A stretch of 64,000 nucleotides of DNA from Variovorax brevis (GTDB taxonomy: Bacteria; Pseudomonadota; Gammaproteobacteria; Burkholderiales; Burkholderiaceae_C), in the NCBI RefSeq assembly GCF_030317105.1, contig NZ_JASZYG010000013.1:99739-163738 (forward strand). Direction: 5' to 3'. Shown one piece after another: positions 1 through 7,818 of the stretch (position 1 is its first letter; each line of letters begins with the position of its first letter). The notes under the pieces are model-generated. The model worked only from the letters and a program-made list of their open reading frames with translations, searched no databases and had not been told where the DNA came from. The translations under genes were made by a program, and so were the position numbers.

Positions 1-701
1 TGGGTCGCCCCTTCTCGTCGCGCGAGTTCGACGAGGAAGACAAGCGCACCCTCGCCCGTTTCTGGCGGCCGGTCCAGCATGCCGTTCGCCTGCACTGGAA
101 ACTCGCGCGCGGAATCGTGCCCGGGCATTCGCCCGCCGTTGGGCTGAACCTGCTGCCCATGCCAACGTTCATCCTGCGCGAAGACGCCTTCGTCGAGTTC
201 TGCAACGCGTCCGCGCTGGAGATGCTGCGCACGGGGCGGCTCGTGAAGGAGGCCAACGGCTACCTGCGCGGCGCCGGCAATCTGGACTGCGCTGCGCTCA
301 AGACACTGGTCGCCGGCGCCGGCCGGATCTGCTGCAAGACGGTGGCGCTGACCGTCGAAGGCGATCGCGTGCGACGCCTGACCCTCAGCGCCTCGCCCAT
401 CCGCCAGGTGCCGCACTACGCCTGTGCGTGGCCGCGAGCCAGCGTGATGCTGGTGCTGCTGGACGGCTATTCGCGCGAAGGCGATGAGGAAAGCTGGCAG
501 CGCTGCCTGGCCCGGCACTTCGCGCTCACGCCGAGCGAGCAATACGTGCTTCGGCGCATTGCGGCGGGGCGCACCGTGGAGGAGATCTCGCTTGAGAAGG
601 ACGTGATCCCCGCCACGATACGCACGCATCTGAATTCGCTGTTCGACAAGACAGGAAGGCGCCGGCAGAGCGAGCTTGTGCGGCTGGTGGCAGGTCGCTA
701 G
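1..701 (+). CDS. LuxR-type HTH transcriptional regulator, C-terminal part (5' end outside window)
   Basis: The frame is open from the window edge (first whole codon at base 3) and stops at 699-701, so at least 232 residues are present and the start is missing. The last 60 residues form a LuxR-type helix-turn-helix: LTPSEQYVLRRIAAG, then VEEISLEKDV and IPATIRTHLNSLFDKTGRRRQSELVRL, the usual four-helix order. The upstream part looks like a PAS/GAF-type sensor region (GLNLLPMPTFILREDAFVEFCNASALEML), without recognisable ligand residues. It is probably a DNA-binding regulator of the PAS-LuxR kind found in Burkholderiales. A GTG at 117 could be read as a start, but coding similarity continues upstream of it, so I treat the gene as truncated by the window. 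Target unknown. Confidence 0.75.
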   Translation, partial: GRPFSSREFDEEDKRTLARFWRPVQHAVRLHWKLARGIVPGHSPAVGLNLLPMPTFILREDAFVEFCNASALEMLRTGRLVKEANGYLRGAGNLDCAALKTLVAGAGRICCKTVALTVEGDRVRRLTLSASPIRQVPHYACAWPRASVMLVLLDGYSREGDEESWQRCLARHFALTPSEQYVLRRIAAGRTVEEISLEKDVIPATIRTHLNSLFDKTGRRRQSELVRLVAGR

Positions 702-836
702 CCCCGCCAGCAGAACGCTGTGCAGTGACAGGGCCGGCCCGGATGGCGTGTGCCAGAAAACTCCCCCTCGACCGGCGAGCGCACACCGCTCCTTCACGAT
801 CGCGCGCGGCCGCGCGTGCCAAGGGCTCGCCCAGGT

Positions 837-884
837 GCCCGCCCTTGCGGATGCGCCGGAAGGGGGCGCCGTCAGGGATCCCGC
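837..884. repeat. Dispersed ~48-bp repeat, copy 1
   Basis: The first 21 bases match bases 8989-9009 exactly, and similarity continues with small gaps to about 884 (GGGCGCC ... GGATCCCGC against GGGCGCC ... GGATGCCGC). It lies in the 535-bp gene-free stretch after the LuxR-type gene. The copies contain short self-complementary blocks (GGCGC/GCGCC), as in REP-like intergenic elements. The rest of 702-1180 shows no convincing gene. Confidence 0.6.
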
Positions 885-1180
885 TTGCTTCTTCTAAGCA
901 TCAGCAGGCCCAACAACAGCACGAAATCGGTCATGGACGGCGGTGATCGAAAGGAAGCGTCAGGAACCTGCCCAAAGTATCCGTCACACGTCAGTTCGCG
1001 CACTGATCTCGGGGTAGCCCTGTGTGCTGCTGCGCGATGGACCCGCGCGTTCTGCGTTGCATCACCCTTGGAGACAAAGGCAACACGAAGGCATGCGCTG
1101 GACCCCGGTAGCCCACCAGCGCACAGCGCCCTGGCACGTGGTCGCGCCTGGCGGTGGGGCGAACGGAGTGATCATGTAAA

Positions 1181-1215
1181 ATCCAGAATTTCTGGATAAT
1201 GGCTACAATCCAGAA
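1181..1215 (+). promoter_or_regulatory. Operator/promoter of the Phd-zeta operon
   Basis: A perfect 17-bp palindrome, ATCCAGAATTTCTGGAT, occupies 1181-1197. A third half-site ATCCAGAA lies at 1208-1215. A possible -10 (TACAAT, 1204-1209) falls between them, 27 bases before the antitoxin ATG. Phd-type antitoxins usually bind paired palindromes over their own promoter, so this is the likely autoregulatory site. The promoter assignment is inferred from position. Confidence 0.65.
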
Positions 1216-1236
1216 ACTCCATCTCGCAGGATCGCC

Positions 1237-1599
1237 ATGACTGCCAATACCGCTGTGCGTATCCCCTCCGTCGAGCGGCTGACGCGAGAGCTTTCCTCTT
1301 TTTCCGCGACCCATCTGGCTGCGGGCATGCAGCGGGTGACGCGCACGGTGATGTCCGAAGGAGCGGTCGTCATCACGCGGCACGACCAGCCCTCGATGGT
1401 CCTGATGTCGGTAGAACGCTACCTCGCGCTGGAAAAGGCCGCCGAGCCGGATCTGGAGGATTTGACGCGGCGCTTTGACGACATGTTCGAGCGAATGCAG
1501 GGCGACGAGGCGGCGCAGGCCATGGCGGATGCCTTTGCCATGGAGCCGGCGGAGCTGGGCAAGGCCGCCGTGAAGGCCGCACGCGTTTCGCGCCGCTGA
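1237..1599 (+). CDS. Type II antitoxin, Phd/YefM family
   Basis: The 120-residue protein has the Phd/YefM N-terminal fold: a helix (ATHLAAGMQRVTRTVMSEGAVVITRHDQPSMVLMSVERYLALEKA) in which a short DNA-binding segment is followed by the VxITRHxxPxxVLMSxxxY strand-helix typical of the family. The acidic and helical C-terminal half (LEDLTRRFDDMFERMQ) would wrap the toxin. Its stop TGA shares one base with the toxin ATG at 1599 (TGATG), so translation is coupled. The palindromes just upstream fit autorepression. Pairing a Phd-type antitoxin with a zeta-type kinase is a less common combination than epsilon-zeta. The family call is firm; neutralisation of this toxin is inferred from the arrangement. 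Confidence 0.82.
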   Translation: MTANTAVRIPSVERLTRELSSFSATHLAAGMQRVTRTVMSEGAVVITRHDQPSMVLMSVERYLALEKAAEPDLEDLTRRFDDMFERMQGDEAAQAMADAFAMEPAELGKAAVKAARVSRR

Positions 1600-2255
1600 T
1601 GCCCGCCAGAATCTACCTGCTGGCCGGCGTGAATGGCGCGGGCAAGAGCAGCGTGGGCGGTGCAGCGCTGCTGCGCAACAAAGTCGACTACTTCAATCCA
1701 GACGAGGCGGCTCGTGCGCTGATGGCGCAGCACCCGGGCATGACGGCCGATGTGGCGAACGGGCATGCCTGGGAGCTGGGGCGCCAAGGTCTTGAACGCG
1801 CGCTCGCCCATGGGCTGAATTTCGCCTTCGAAAGCACGCTGGGCGCGCAAACCATCCCCCGGATGCTGCTGGAGGGCGCGCGCCAGGGTGCGCAGATCCA
1901 TGTCTGGTATGCAGGACTGGCCTCACCCGAGCTGAACATCCAGCGCGTCAAGGCACGGGCTGCGGCCGGAGGCCACGATATTCCGGAGTCCAGGATCCGC
2001 GAGCGCTACGAGAGCAGCCGTGCCAACCTCGTGCGCCTCCTGCCCCACCTGGCCAGCCTTCGCCTCTATGACAACAGCGCCGAGGGTGACCCCAAGGCGG
2101 GAAAGCATCCGCACCCCGTGCTTTTGCTGCACATGGAAGGCGGGCGCGTCCTCTCGCATATCGCACTTGGCAAAGTGCCGCAGTGGGCCAAGCCCATCCT
2201 GGCAGCTGCGCTGGCTTACGCCCCGCCAGGCGGCAGCACAGTACCGGGCGCATAG
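1599..2255 (+). CDS. Zeta-toxin family P-loop kinase
   Basis: This 218-residue protein starts with a Walker A loop (LLAGVNGAGKSSVG, residues 6-19), followed by the FNPDEAARAL and FAFESTLGAQT segments of the zeta-toxin/AAA_33 group. The middle has VWYAGLASPELNIQRVKARAAAGGHDIPESRIRERYESSRANL, with the conserved basic residues of the substrate site. Zeta kinases phosphorylate the 3'-OH of UDP-N-acetylglucosamine and so block wall synthesis; related proteins may use other substrates, so the substrate here is not certain. It is the second gene of a two-gene operon, with a one-base overlap to the antitoxin. The protein looks complete. Confidence 0.83.
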   Translation: MPARIYLLAGVNGAGKSSVGGAALLRNKVDYFNPDEAARALMAQHPGMTADVANGHAWELGRQGLERALAHGLNFAFESTLGAQTIPRMLLEGARQGAQIHVWYAGLASPELNIQRVKARAAAGGHDIPESRIRERYESSRANLVRLLPHLASLRLYDNSAEGDPKAGKHPHPVLLLHMEGGRVLSHIALGKVPQWAKPILAAALAYAPPGGSTVPGA

Positions 2256-2261
2256 CGCCTG

Positions 2262-2606
2262 ATCTCGTTGAAGCCCTTGAGGTCGACGTTCGCGGTGTCC
2301 TCCGGTCGCAGAACGCGCGGCTCGGGTCGGTGTGGATGTAGCCGGCGGCCACCGCCACGCTGCGAATGCCCAGTGGGTGGCAGGCGTCGGCGGTGTCCAT
2401 CGCGTACCCGGCAAATATCACCCGGTCGTTGCAGGTGAACCACGCCGTCGGCGCCGCCATCCTTCGCGCCCGGGCGATGCGCGCGGGGGATGCTGCATCA
2501 TGAGCCGGTCAAGTTCCCGGCCCTTCGAGATTCCCCAGCTCTGGCAGAACTTGCACCTGTCTTCCAGGCAATGCCACCAGCGGGCGGGTGCGTCGGTCAC
2601 ACGCAC
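2262..2606 (-). pseudogene. Relic of AmmeMemoRadiSam radical SAM enzyme (AmrS-like)
   Basis: On the minus strand the N-terminal piece ARWWHCLED is joined directly to CKFCQSWGISKGRELDRLM. About 60 residues between them, including the first radical-SAM cysteines, are missing. A frameshift follows and the next frame reads WFTCNDRVIFAGYAMDTADACHPLG and VAVAAGYIH. A further shift gives ANVDLKGFNE, after which similarity stops. This block order matches the AmrS-type radical SAM proteins of the AmmeMemoRadiSam system. At least two frameshifts, one internal deletion and loss of the C-terminal half make it non-functional. It directly follows the Memo-like relic, as in intact loci. Confidence 0.78.
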
Positions 2607-2985
2607 GCCTCGAACGCGATCGCTGTGCAGCCGACCACGCGGTCATGGCCACCGCCGGTGCGCCCGGAGTTGCGCAGGTCGCGCGCAGGCACGGGTTCAG
2701 GCGGTGATGGCGTGCAGCGCGCAGGGCACCGTTTGATCGCCTCGCAGCCGCAGGCTTCATGCGGCGTGAGTCCGGCGTCGAACCGCAGGATGCGCTGCAC
2801 GGTGGCGTGGTCAACCGACTTCGCCCTGCCGTACGGCAGGTAGTGCGAGATATCTGAGCTGAGACGATCACTGTCTCGTCGCCGCCCCAGGGCCGTTCGC
2901 AGCCACGGCCTGCGCACCCGTGTCGCCGACCACCAGCGGCATGAGCGCGAACCGTCCGAGCGGCGCCTGCAGCGAATCGTCGATG
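2597..2985 (-). pseudogene. Relic of MEMO-family protein (AmmeMemoRadiSam protein B)
   Basis: Reading the minus strand, one frame gives DDSLQAPLGRFALMPLVVGD and TGAQAVA. After a shift another gives SSDISHYLPYGRAKSVDHA, LTPHEACGCEAI and, to the end, DLRNSGRTGGGHDRVVGCTA. These are the conserved C-terminal blocks of MEMO-like proteins (LVVGD, SSDxSHY, DxRNSGDTxG..RVVGY). The N-terminal half is not found upstream (2990-3290), and frames are broken more than once. The stop (2597-2599) overlaps the start of the adjacent AmrS relic, preserving the ancestral operon order. Confidence 0.78.
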
Positions 2986-3286
2986 TCAACGCGATGATGT
3001 ATTGTCAACGGCCGATCACGCACCCCAGCACCCGCGTGAATGCGTCATGTCGCGCAAGGCGACCCCCATTCGCGCAACGCGGGCGACGCGCCGCGCCCGA
3101 CGGGGGCGGCACGTCGATCCGCTCTGTGCGATGCCGACGTGTGCTGCCTCGGTGTGCACGCGCAGGCCTGAAAGGAACGCCGCCTGGTCGTCATTGGCGA
3201 CGCCCTGCCAGACAAGGTGCGCCTGCACAACAGACCATAGGCCAAACCGCTTGTAACTGAAAGTATTCATTGGCAGAATGCCTTGA

Positions 3287-3502
3287 ATGAAATGCATCCA
3301 AGGCCTCCCTGTGCACTGGACCGAGCCGCAATTGGCCGTGACTGTTCAGCAACGCTCGCCCGCGGAATTTTCCTGGAGGCTCGTGCAACGACGCAATGGC
3401 CACGCGGCTGAGTGTGTTGCCGAGGCATTGGCGCCCTTTGCGAACTTTGACGAAGCCCTCGACGACGGTTTTGTCGCGCTCAAGGCGTGGCGCGAGCCAT
3501 AA
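3287..3502 (+). CDS. Small hypothetical protein
   Basis: An ATG-initiated ORF of 71 residues with balanced composition. The second half (PAEFSWRLVQRRNGHAAECV, then PFANFDEALDDGFVALKAW) resembles small betaproteobacterial proteins of about 70 residues in which a tryptophan-centred strand is followed by a YxxALxxG helix. No function can be named. It stands alone between the MEMO relic and a transposase scrap, so it could be a leftover. Confidence 0.4.
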   Translation: MKCIQGLPVHWTEPQLAVTVQQRSPAEFSWRLVQRRNGHAAECVAEALAPFANFDEALDDGFVALKAWREP

Positions 3503-3725
3503 CGCCAGGCGCGTACATCGTCCTGGCGCTGCGAGGTGCCTGTTCGCGAGCGCGCGCAGATCTCGACGGCGCGTCAATGGCCAGGATGCGAACATCGGGG
3601 CTCTTGCCGCACCAAGGAAATTTCGCCCGGGGCCTTGCGCCATGGGCAGGTGAACTTGTTGGGCTCTGGACGCTACCGGCAGTGGTCAATATCTGCCGAA
3701 TTTTCTTATCTGCAACAGAACCCAG

Positions 3726-3956
3726 GTGCTGGGCATCACCGGGGCGCTGTACCGCACGCTGCGCACCACCAGTCCGATCGGGAACCTGAACGACTCGATC
3801 GCCCACGTCATGCGCAACGTCAAGCGCTGGAAGGATGGGCAAATGACGCTGCGCTGGAGCGCTGGCGCGTTGAGCGATGCCAAGGGACGCTTCCGAAAGC
3901 TTTGCGGGCACCGCGACATGAAGACGCTGTTGGCTGCATTGCAAAGCCAAGTCCGC
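3726..3956 (+). pseudogene. C-terminal fragment of an IS256/Mutator-like transposase
   Basis: The frame reads LGITGALYRTLRTTSPIGNLN, then IAHVMRNVKRWKDGQMTLRW, SALSDAKGRF-like and GHRDMKTLLAAL. This is the C-terminal signature of IS256-type (Mutator) transposases: L(R/S)TTNxIEN.N, RNVxRWxDGxMxLRW, A...EGRFRR..GHRDM. The canonical ENLN glutamate is replaced by glycine (PIGNLN). No N-terminal or catalytic part is found upstream and no inverted repeats were seen, so it is a scrap of a former insertion. Confidence 0.7.
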
Positions 3957-3959
3957 CAA

Positions 3960-4600
3960 GGTCACCGGTGCACCAACGCCAGGCGGCATCGCATCACGAA
4001 TGAGAACCGTCATCCGGCCGCGTTCGACATGATTCGGGATATCGTCATCTGGCGAAAGTTTGCGTTGTGGCGTGCCTACTGCAGCGACCATTCAAACTAT
4101 GAATGGTGGTTCTTTCTTCGCGTGGGGGGAGCGCGGCGAAGCGGGATTCATTGCGATGGGCGCGCCGGGCGCGAAACGCAATTTTCGTAACGAAGTCGAA
4201 ACTGGGGTCGCGCTGCTGATTCACCGGGCATCCTGTTGGATGCCAAGGTACAGCGCGGCTCCGGCGCGTCGAAGTGGCGGTTATCCACAGAGTCATGCAC
4301 CGGCCGCGGGGACAACTGAAGGTTGACTTCCCGAAAAACGGCGCCCTCAAACCGGCCCGGTTTGTGAGTGAAGCGCCAATTCCGTTGCCACTCGGCCCTC
4401 GCGACCGGGGAGTCAACCATGTCGTTGAAAGGTTCGCCGCTTGTCCACAGCGCACGTCCGACGTGTCGCTCGCCCAGCTGTGACATGTTGGCGAGCGAGC
4501 CAACGCCCATGCGGTCATACTCCCGACATGGCATCTGTTTGAAAGGCGTTGGCTGCGGGCGCGTCGAAGAGAGCCGTGAGCACAGCTATCCGGCCCAGGA
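3960..4600. other. Gene-free stretch
   Basis: Six-frame reading shows only mutually overlapping ORFs of low plausibility. No family motif, RNA gene or clear repeat was recognised between the transposase scrap and the dead vapC. Confidence 0.5.
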
Positions 4601-4601
4601 C

Positions 4602-4968
4602 TCAATGCGCACCGAACGCTGCCAAGTTCAACTGGAGCGCCGCCTGGAGAAGGCGTCGATCGCGTGTCCAGAGCCTCGTGCCGACGGCGAGGCGGGTCGC
4701 GGCAAGCAGGTGACGACATAGCCGATCCCGATGCCAAGCAGCCGCTCGTTGTTGAGAAAAGTCATCACCTCGACATGCTATGCCAGCGGTATCTCGGGCA
4801 GCGTCTGAGCGCGCCGACCGTTTCATCTCGCTGATTCAGGCTGCCCAGCGCGATCTCCGCGACGATGTACGGGTGCACGAGGACTTCATCGTCTTCGAGG
4901 AGCGATTGCAGTTCTGAATCGCCTCGGGCAAGGTGGTCGATCCACACTGACGTGTCAACGAGGATCAT
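4602..4968 (-). pseudogene. vapC: Decayed VapC-type PIN-domain toxin
   Basis: The minus strand starts well: MILVDTSVWIDHLARGDSEL, with the first PIN aspartate in VDTSVW, then VLVHPYIVAEIALGSL (catalytic glutamate) and NQRDETVGAL. The frame then shifts near 4812. The next frame contains an in-frame TAG and reads EVMTFLNNERLLGIGIGYV. A last shift gives LLAATRLAVGTRLWTRDRRLL, the usual VapC C-terminus. Three breaks over about 120 codons make a dead RNase gene. It overlaps the antitoxin remnant by 14 bases, the normal vapBC arrangement. Confidence 0.82.
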
Positions 4969-5164
4969 CGGCGACCTCTCCCTGCCGTCGCGGTGCAGTC
5001 TGGAGGTTCGGCGAACTGCCTGCCAGGCGCGCCAACCGTCGCGCGGCCTCCCTTTGAACGAGGGATTTGAGCGCGTGCTGGATCAGCACGGAATTCTCCT
5101 GGATACCCGTGAATGTTCGGGCCTGCGAAAGCAACTCGTCGTCCAGGGTTACGGTGGGACGCTT
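4955..5164 (-). pseudogene. vapB: VapB-type antitoxin with a lost start codon
   Basis: The frame RPTVTLDDELLSQARTFTGI, QENSVLIQHALKSLVQREAARR and LARLAGSSPN is a complete VapB (type II, MazE/AbrB-unrelated, ribbon-helix-helix-like N-terminus). The codon where family members have ATG (before CGT-CCC-ACC, giving MRPTVTLDDE) is AAG, at 5162-5164, although a good ribosome site (GGGAGG) is still present seven bases upstream. An in-frame GTG further up (about 5206) could give a longer product, but the dead vapC makes selection on this gene unlikely. Confidence 0.75.
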
Positions 5165-5347
5165 GGCGTCCTCCCAGGAATCAAATATTGCATCGCACGA
5201 CGCCACATTTGATGTAGCAGGCGACCGCCCGAAGCCACAGAACTGCAACGCTGCCCACGACTGCTCCACGCACCGGCGCCCGGTCGCCGCCAATCTTGCG
5301 TGGGACTGTATTGTCGCGAGCGCAGGTGACAGTGCGCGGTTCAGCGC

Positions 5348-5376
5348 TTGGCTGCGCATAGCAATTGCGCTACAGT
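5348..5376 (+). promoter_or_regulatory. Promoter of the YlcI-like/ParE operon with central palindrome
   Basis: TTGGCT (5348-5353) and TACAGT (5371-5376) are separated by 17 bases, and the palindrome GCAATTGC (5361-5368) lies in the spacer. Transcription would begin at about 5383, right at the antitoxin ATG (5384), suggesting a leaderless or very short-leader mRNA. The palindrome is a natural site for repression by the antitoxin. This is assigned by consensus only. Confidence 0.45.
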
Positions 5377-5383
5377 AGTGTCC

Positions 5384-5683
5384 ATGAAGACCGCCCAGTT
5401 GCCTCCCGTGCGCGTTGAGCAATCCGTGCGCGATGAGATCGAAAGCGTGCTGCGCCAAGGTGAAACGCTATCGCAGTTTGTGGAGAATGCGACTGTGCAG
5501 GCCGCCCAGCGCCGCAAATCACAGGACGAATTCCTTGCGCGTGGCCGAGCTTCACTCAAGCGTGCAAAGAAGAGTGGCGAATACTACTCGGCCAAGGACG
5601 CGCTCGACGCGATGCAGGCACGCCTGGATGCGCGCCTTTCGCAACTCGGCAAAGAGCAACGCAAGTCAAGCGCTGATTCGTGA
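5384..5683 (+). CDS. Antitoxin-like protein, YlcI/YnfO (ribbon-helix-helix) type
   Basis: The 99-residue protein begins MKTAQLPPVRVEQSVRDEIE and continues VLRQGETLSQFVENATVQAA. This is the short N-terminal strand plus two helices of RHH regulators related to YlcI/YnfO and ParD. The C-terminal half is basic and helical (RRKSQDEFLARGRASLKRAK), expected for toxin binding. An upstream in-frame ATG (5348) would add 12 residues but lies in the likely promoter, so ATG 5384 is preferred. The stop overlaps the toxin GTG by four bases. Function as a ParE antitoxin is inferred from family and arrangement. Confidence 0.75.
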   Translation: MKTAQLPPVRVEQSVRDEIESVLRQGETLSQFVENATVQAAQRRKSQDEFLARGRASLKRAKKSGEYYSAKDALDAMQARLDARLSQLGKEQRKSSADS

Positions 5684-5991
5684 CTTACACGGTCACCTTG
5701 ACGCACGAAGCCCTTGAAGATCTCCTGCGTCTTGAGGACTTCCTCGTCGAGTCCGCTTTGCAGTATGGAGACTTCGATTTGCCGCGCCGGGCAATTCAGG
5801 CGATCCGCGCGGAGGTTCGAGTTCTAGAGACGAACCCGTTCACTTGCCGGATCGCAGATGCTGACCGCCTTGAACGCGAACTGGTTATCCCCTTCGGTGC
5901 TTCCGGATATGTTGCGTTGTTTCGCATCATTGACGACCAATCGGTCGTGGTTGCCGCGATCCGCCACCAGCGCGAAGATGACTGCCACTAA
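5680..5991 (+). CDS. ParE/RelE-superfamily toxin
   Basis: This 103-residue protein starts with GTG inside the antitoxin stop (GTGA overlap). It shows the ParE layout: a first strand (YTVTLTHEALEDLLRLEDFL), two helices, then RRAIQAIRAEVRVLETNPFTCR and the C-terminal strands RELVIPFGASGYVALFRI and VVVAAIRHQREDD. The RExxIPFGxxGYV.LFRI...V.VxAIRHQxE pattern is the ParE core; ParE proteins poison DNA gyrase. It resembles the ParE-like protein at 8448-8780 in this window (RELIVGLGSTGHVALYEI), so the two may share an ancestor. Confidence 0.82.
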   Translation: MTYTVTLTHEALEDLLRLEDFLVESALQYGDFDLPRRAIQAIRAEVRVLETNPFTCRIADADRLERELVIPFGASGYVALFRIIDDQSVVVAAIRHQREDDCH

Positions 5992-6026
5992 GCAACTCCT
6001 GGTGGGCACCTCCCGTACTTTCCTTA

Positions 6027-6955
6027 GAACTTATCCGTAAATAGTTAAACTGTCGATCCGAGCCGCATTGGGCGCGGCGATGGATCAAGATCTTGGCGAA
6101 ACGTATCGAGTCGTGGGTGGTAAGCGATGAGTTCTGGCAGCGGGTGGAGCCGCTGATTCCCGCGCGCTTGGCGGCACAGAAAATCTACGTGCGCAAGCCA
6201 GGGGCCGGCCGACCACCAAAGCCGGCTCGACTGGTGTTCGAGGCGATCGTCTACGTGCTGCGTACGGGCTGCCAGTGGAAGGCGCTGCCCAAGGAGCGCT
6301 TCGGCAGCGCAAGCGCCATCCACAAGCGATTTCTTGAGTGGGAGGCCGCGGGATTCTTCGAGGCTCTGTGGAAGGCGGGCTTGGCCGAATACGACCAGAT
6401 GCAGGGCATTGCCTGGCGCTGGCAGAGCATCGACGGCGCGATGATGAAGGCGCCACTGGCACAGGAAGCCGTGGGCCCCAACCCGACGGATCGGGGAAAA
6501 AAAAGGAAGCAAGCGCCACCTGTTGGTGGACGGCCGTGGCGTCCCGTTGTCGCTCGTCGTGACAGGGGCCAACGTCCATGACTGCAGGCGGCTTGGCGAC
6601 GTGCTCGCAGCCATCGTCGTCAGGCGCAAGGATCCGCCATATCGGCGACACAAACATCTGTGCGCCGACGCGGGCTACCGTGGAGTCGAGCACCTTCGCA
6701 CCATCGAGCGCAACGGCTACATCCCTCACGTCGTTGGTCGACGTACCGAGGCCGACATCAAGCAGCGCGATCCGACCAAGAAGGCACGGCGCTGGGTCGT
6801 CGAGGTCTGCCATAGCTGGTTCAACCGCTTCCGCAAGCTGCTCGTGCGCTACGAGAAACTCGAGCGCAGCTTCGTCGCCCTCAACCACCTTGCCGCCGCC
6901 ATCATCGCCTTCCGCAAGGTACCTGCCGACGTCAACATAAGTTACGGATAAGCTC
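6027..6955 (+). mobile_element. IS5-family insertion sequence, IS427-like group
   Basis: The ends are near-perfect inverted repeats: GAACTTATCCGTAA at the left and, reversed, GAGCTTATCCGTAA at the right (13 of 14 match). A TTA flanks both sides (6024-6026 and 6956-6958), within identical CTTAG pentamers, consistent with the short target duplication of this group. The 929-bp element carries one transposase gene in two overlapping frames. It sits between the ParE gene and a short gene-free stretch. It looks intact and recent. Confidence 0.85.
6093..6951 (+). CDS. IS5-family transposase made by programmed frameshift (orfA/orfB)
   Basis: The first frame (6093-6581) gives MAKRIESWVVSDEFWQRVEP and GAGRPPKPARLVFEAIVYVL, the DUF4096-type helix-turn-helix half, then the first catalytic aspartate in WQSIDGAMMKA. 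The second frame (6523-6951) gives LLVDGRGVPLSLVVTGANVHD (second aspartate) and the DDE glutamate region HSWFNRFRKLLVRYEK. The frames are joined at a run of eight A (6497-6504, GGGG-A8-GG), the classic slippage site; the product would read GKKRKRSKRHLLVDGRG across it. Two-frame organisation is normal for the IS427 group, so this is not treated as a mutation. Confidence 0.85.
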
Positions 6956-6958
6956 TTA

Positions 6959-7290
6959 GTCGGGCCTCCGATCGGCTGCGCCGCGCGCTTGCTCGTGTTG
7001 GCGCCTCCGCCCATGCGTGCACACGCGCAGACCTGGCGCCAGATCCTCACGCGCGGCGTAGCCGCCGGGCATTTGCGCAATCTTCCCGGCCTAGTCAATC
7101 AGGTCATTGACAAGCTTTCGGCTCGGCGCGGGGTGTACTGGGCGACGTAGTCGCCGATTTCCTGCAAATCGCGCCCGCACCCCGCCAAGCGAAGCCTGCG
7201 CAGGGCGCGAGCCCTCCCCACAGTCGCCCATGCCGCTCACCAATGAATGCGCCAATACGGTACGCTTCGGGGCGAAAAGCCACCTTCCTG
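6959..7290. other. Gene-free stretch after the insertion sequence
   Basis: No convincing gene. One frame (about 6960-7146) stays open for about 60 codons but shows no family motif. The stretch may belong to whatever was interrupted or displaced by the insertion. Confidence 0.4.
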
Positions 7291-7296
7291 CCCATC

Positions 7297-7707
7297 ATGA
7301 AGAAACCCATCATTGCGGCTGCGCTGACTGCCGCCTGCCTGTTCGCCCAAGCCGGCATCGTGGGGGTCACTCTGCAATCCCACGCAATAGGCGACTACAT
7401 GGCTTTCTGTCCTCAGGGCTGGGGTGGCACGACAGCCGGCGACCAGCAGCGCGTCACGTGCGTGCTGTCATTGCCAAGTCTCGAGCTCGCATTCATGCAT
7501 CTCACGGGGAACAAGGTCAGCGATATTGACTTCTACCTGCCTGACCGCACGACCTTTGATGCGGCGCTGGAGGACGTGAACCGGCAATTCGGACAGGCCA
7601 CCATCAACCCGAACAAGAACGGCGTGTTCTGGCGGCCTGGTGATGTATTGATCGAGGCCGAACAGGTCCGCCAGCGCTACCAGATCAGCGTAAAGCGAGG
7701 GCGTTGA
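7297..7707 (+). CDS. Small secreted hypothetical protein
   Basis: Starting at ATG 7297 the protein has 136 residues and opens with a clear export signal (MKKPIIAAALTAACLFAQAG). An upstream in-frame ATG (7243) would bury the signal and is not preferred. The mature part contains two cysteines (FCPQGW, VTCVLSL) that could form a disulfide, and alternating strands (VSDIDFYLPDRTTFDAALED, PGDVLIEAEQVRQRYQISVK). The family is not recognised. It is probably periplasmic. Confidence 0.6.
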   Translation: MKKPIIAAALTAACLFAQAGIVGVTLQSHAIGDYMAFCPQGWGGTTAGDQQRVTCVLSLPSLELAFMHLTGNKVSDIDFYLPDRTTFDAALEDVNRQFGQATINPNKNGVFWRPGDVLIEAEQVRQRYQISVKRGR

Positions 7708-7818
7708 CTCCAGCCGCCTTTCGGTCGCGGGCTGACGGGCGACGGGGGAAGAGAGGTGATTGCCAACCCGATGGCCATCACCACGCCACCAACGCCACAC
7801 AAGACAATCATTCCAGGC

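Noticed and set aside
6085..7098. 337-codon minus-strand ORF over the insertion sequence
   Set aside because: It covers the transposase in antisense and runs through both ends of the element; no family motif.
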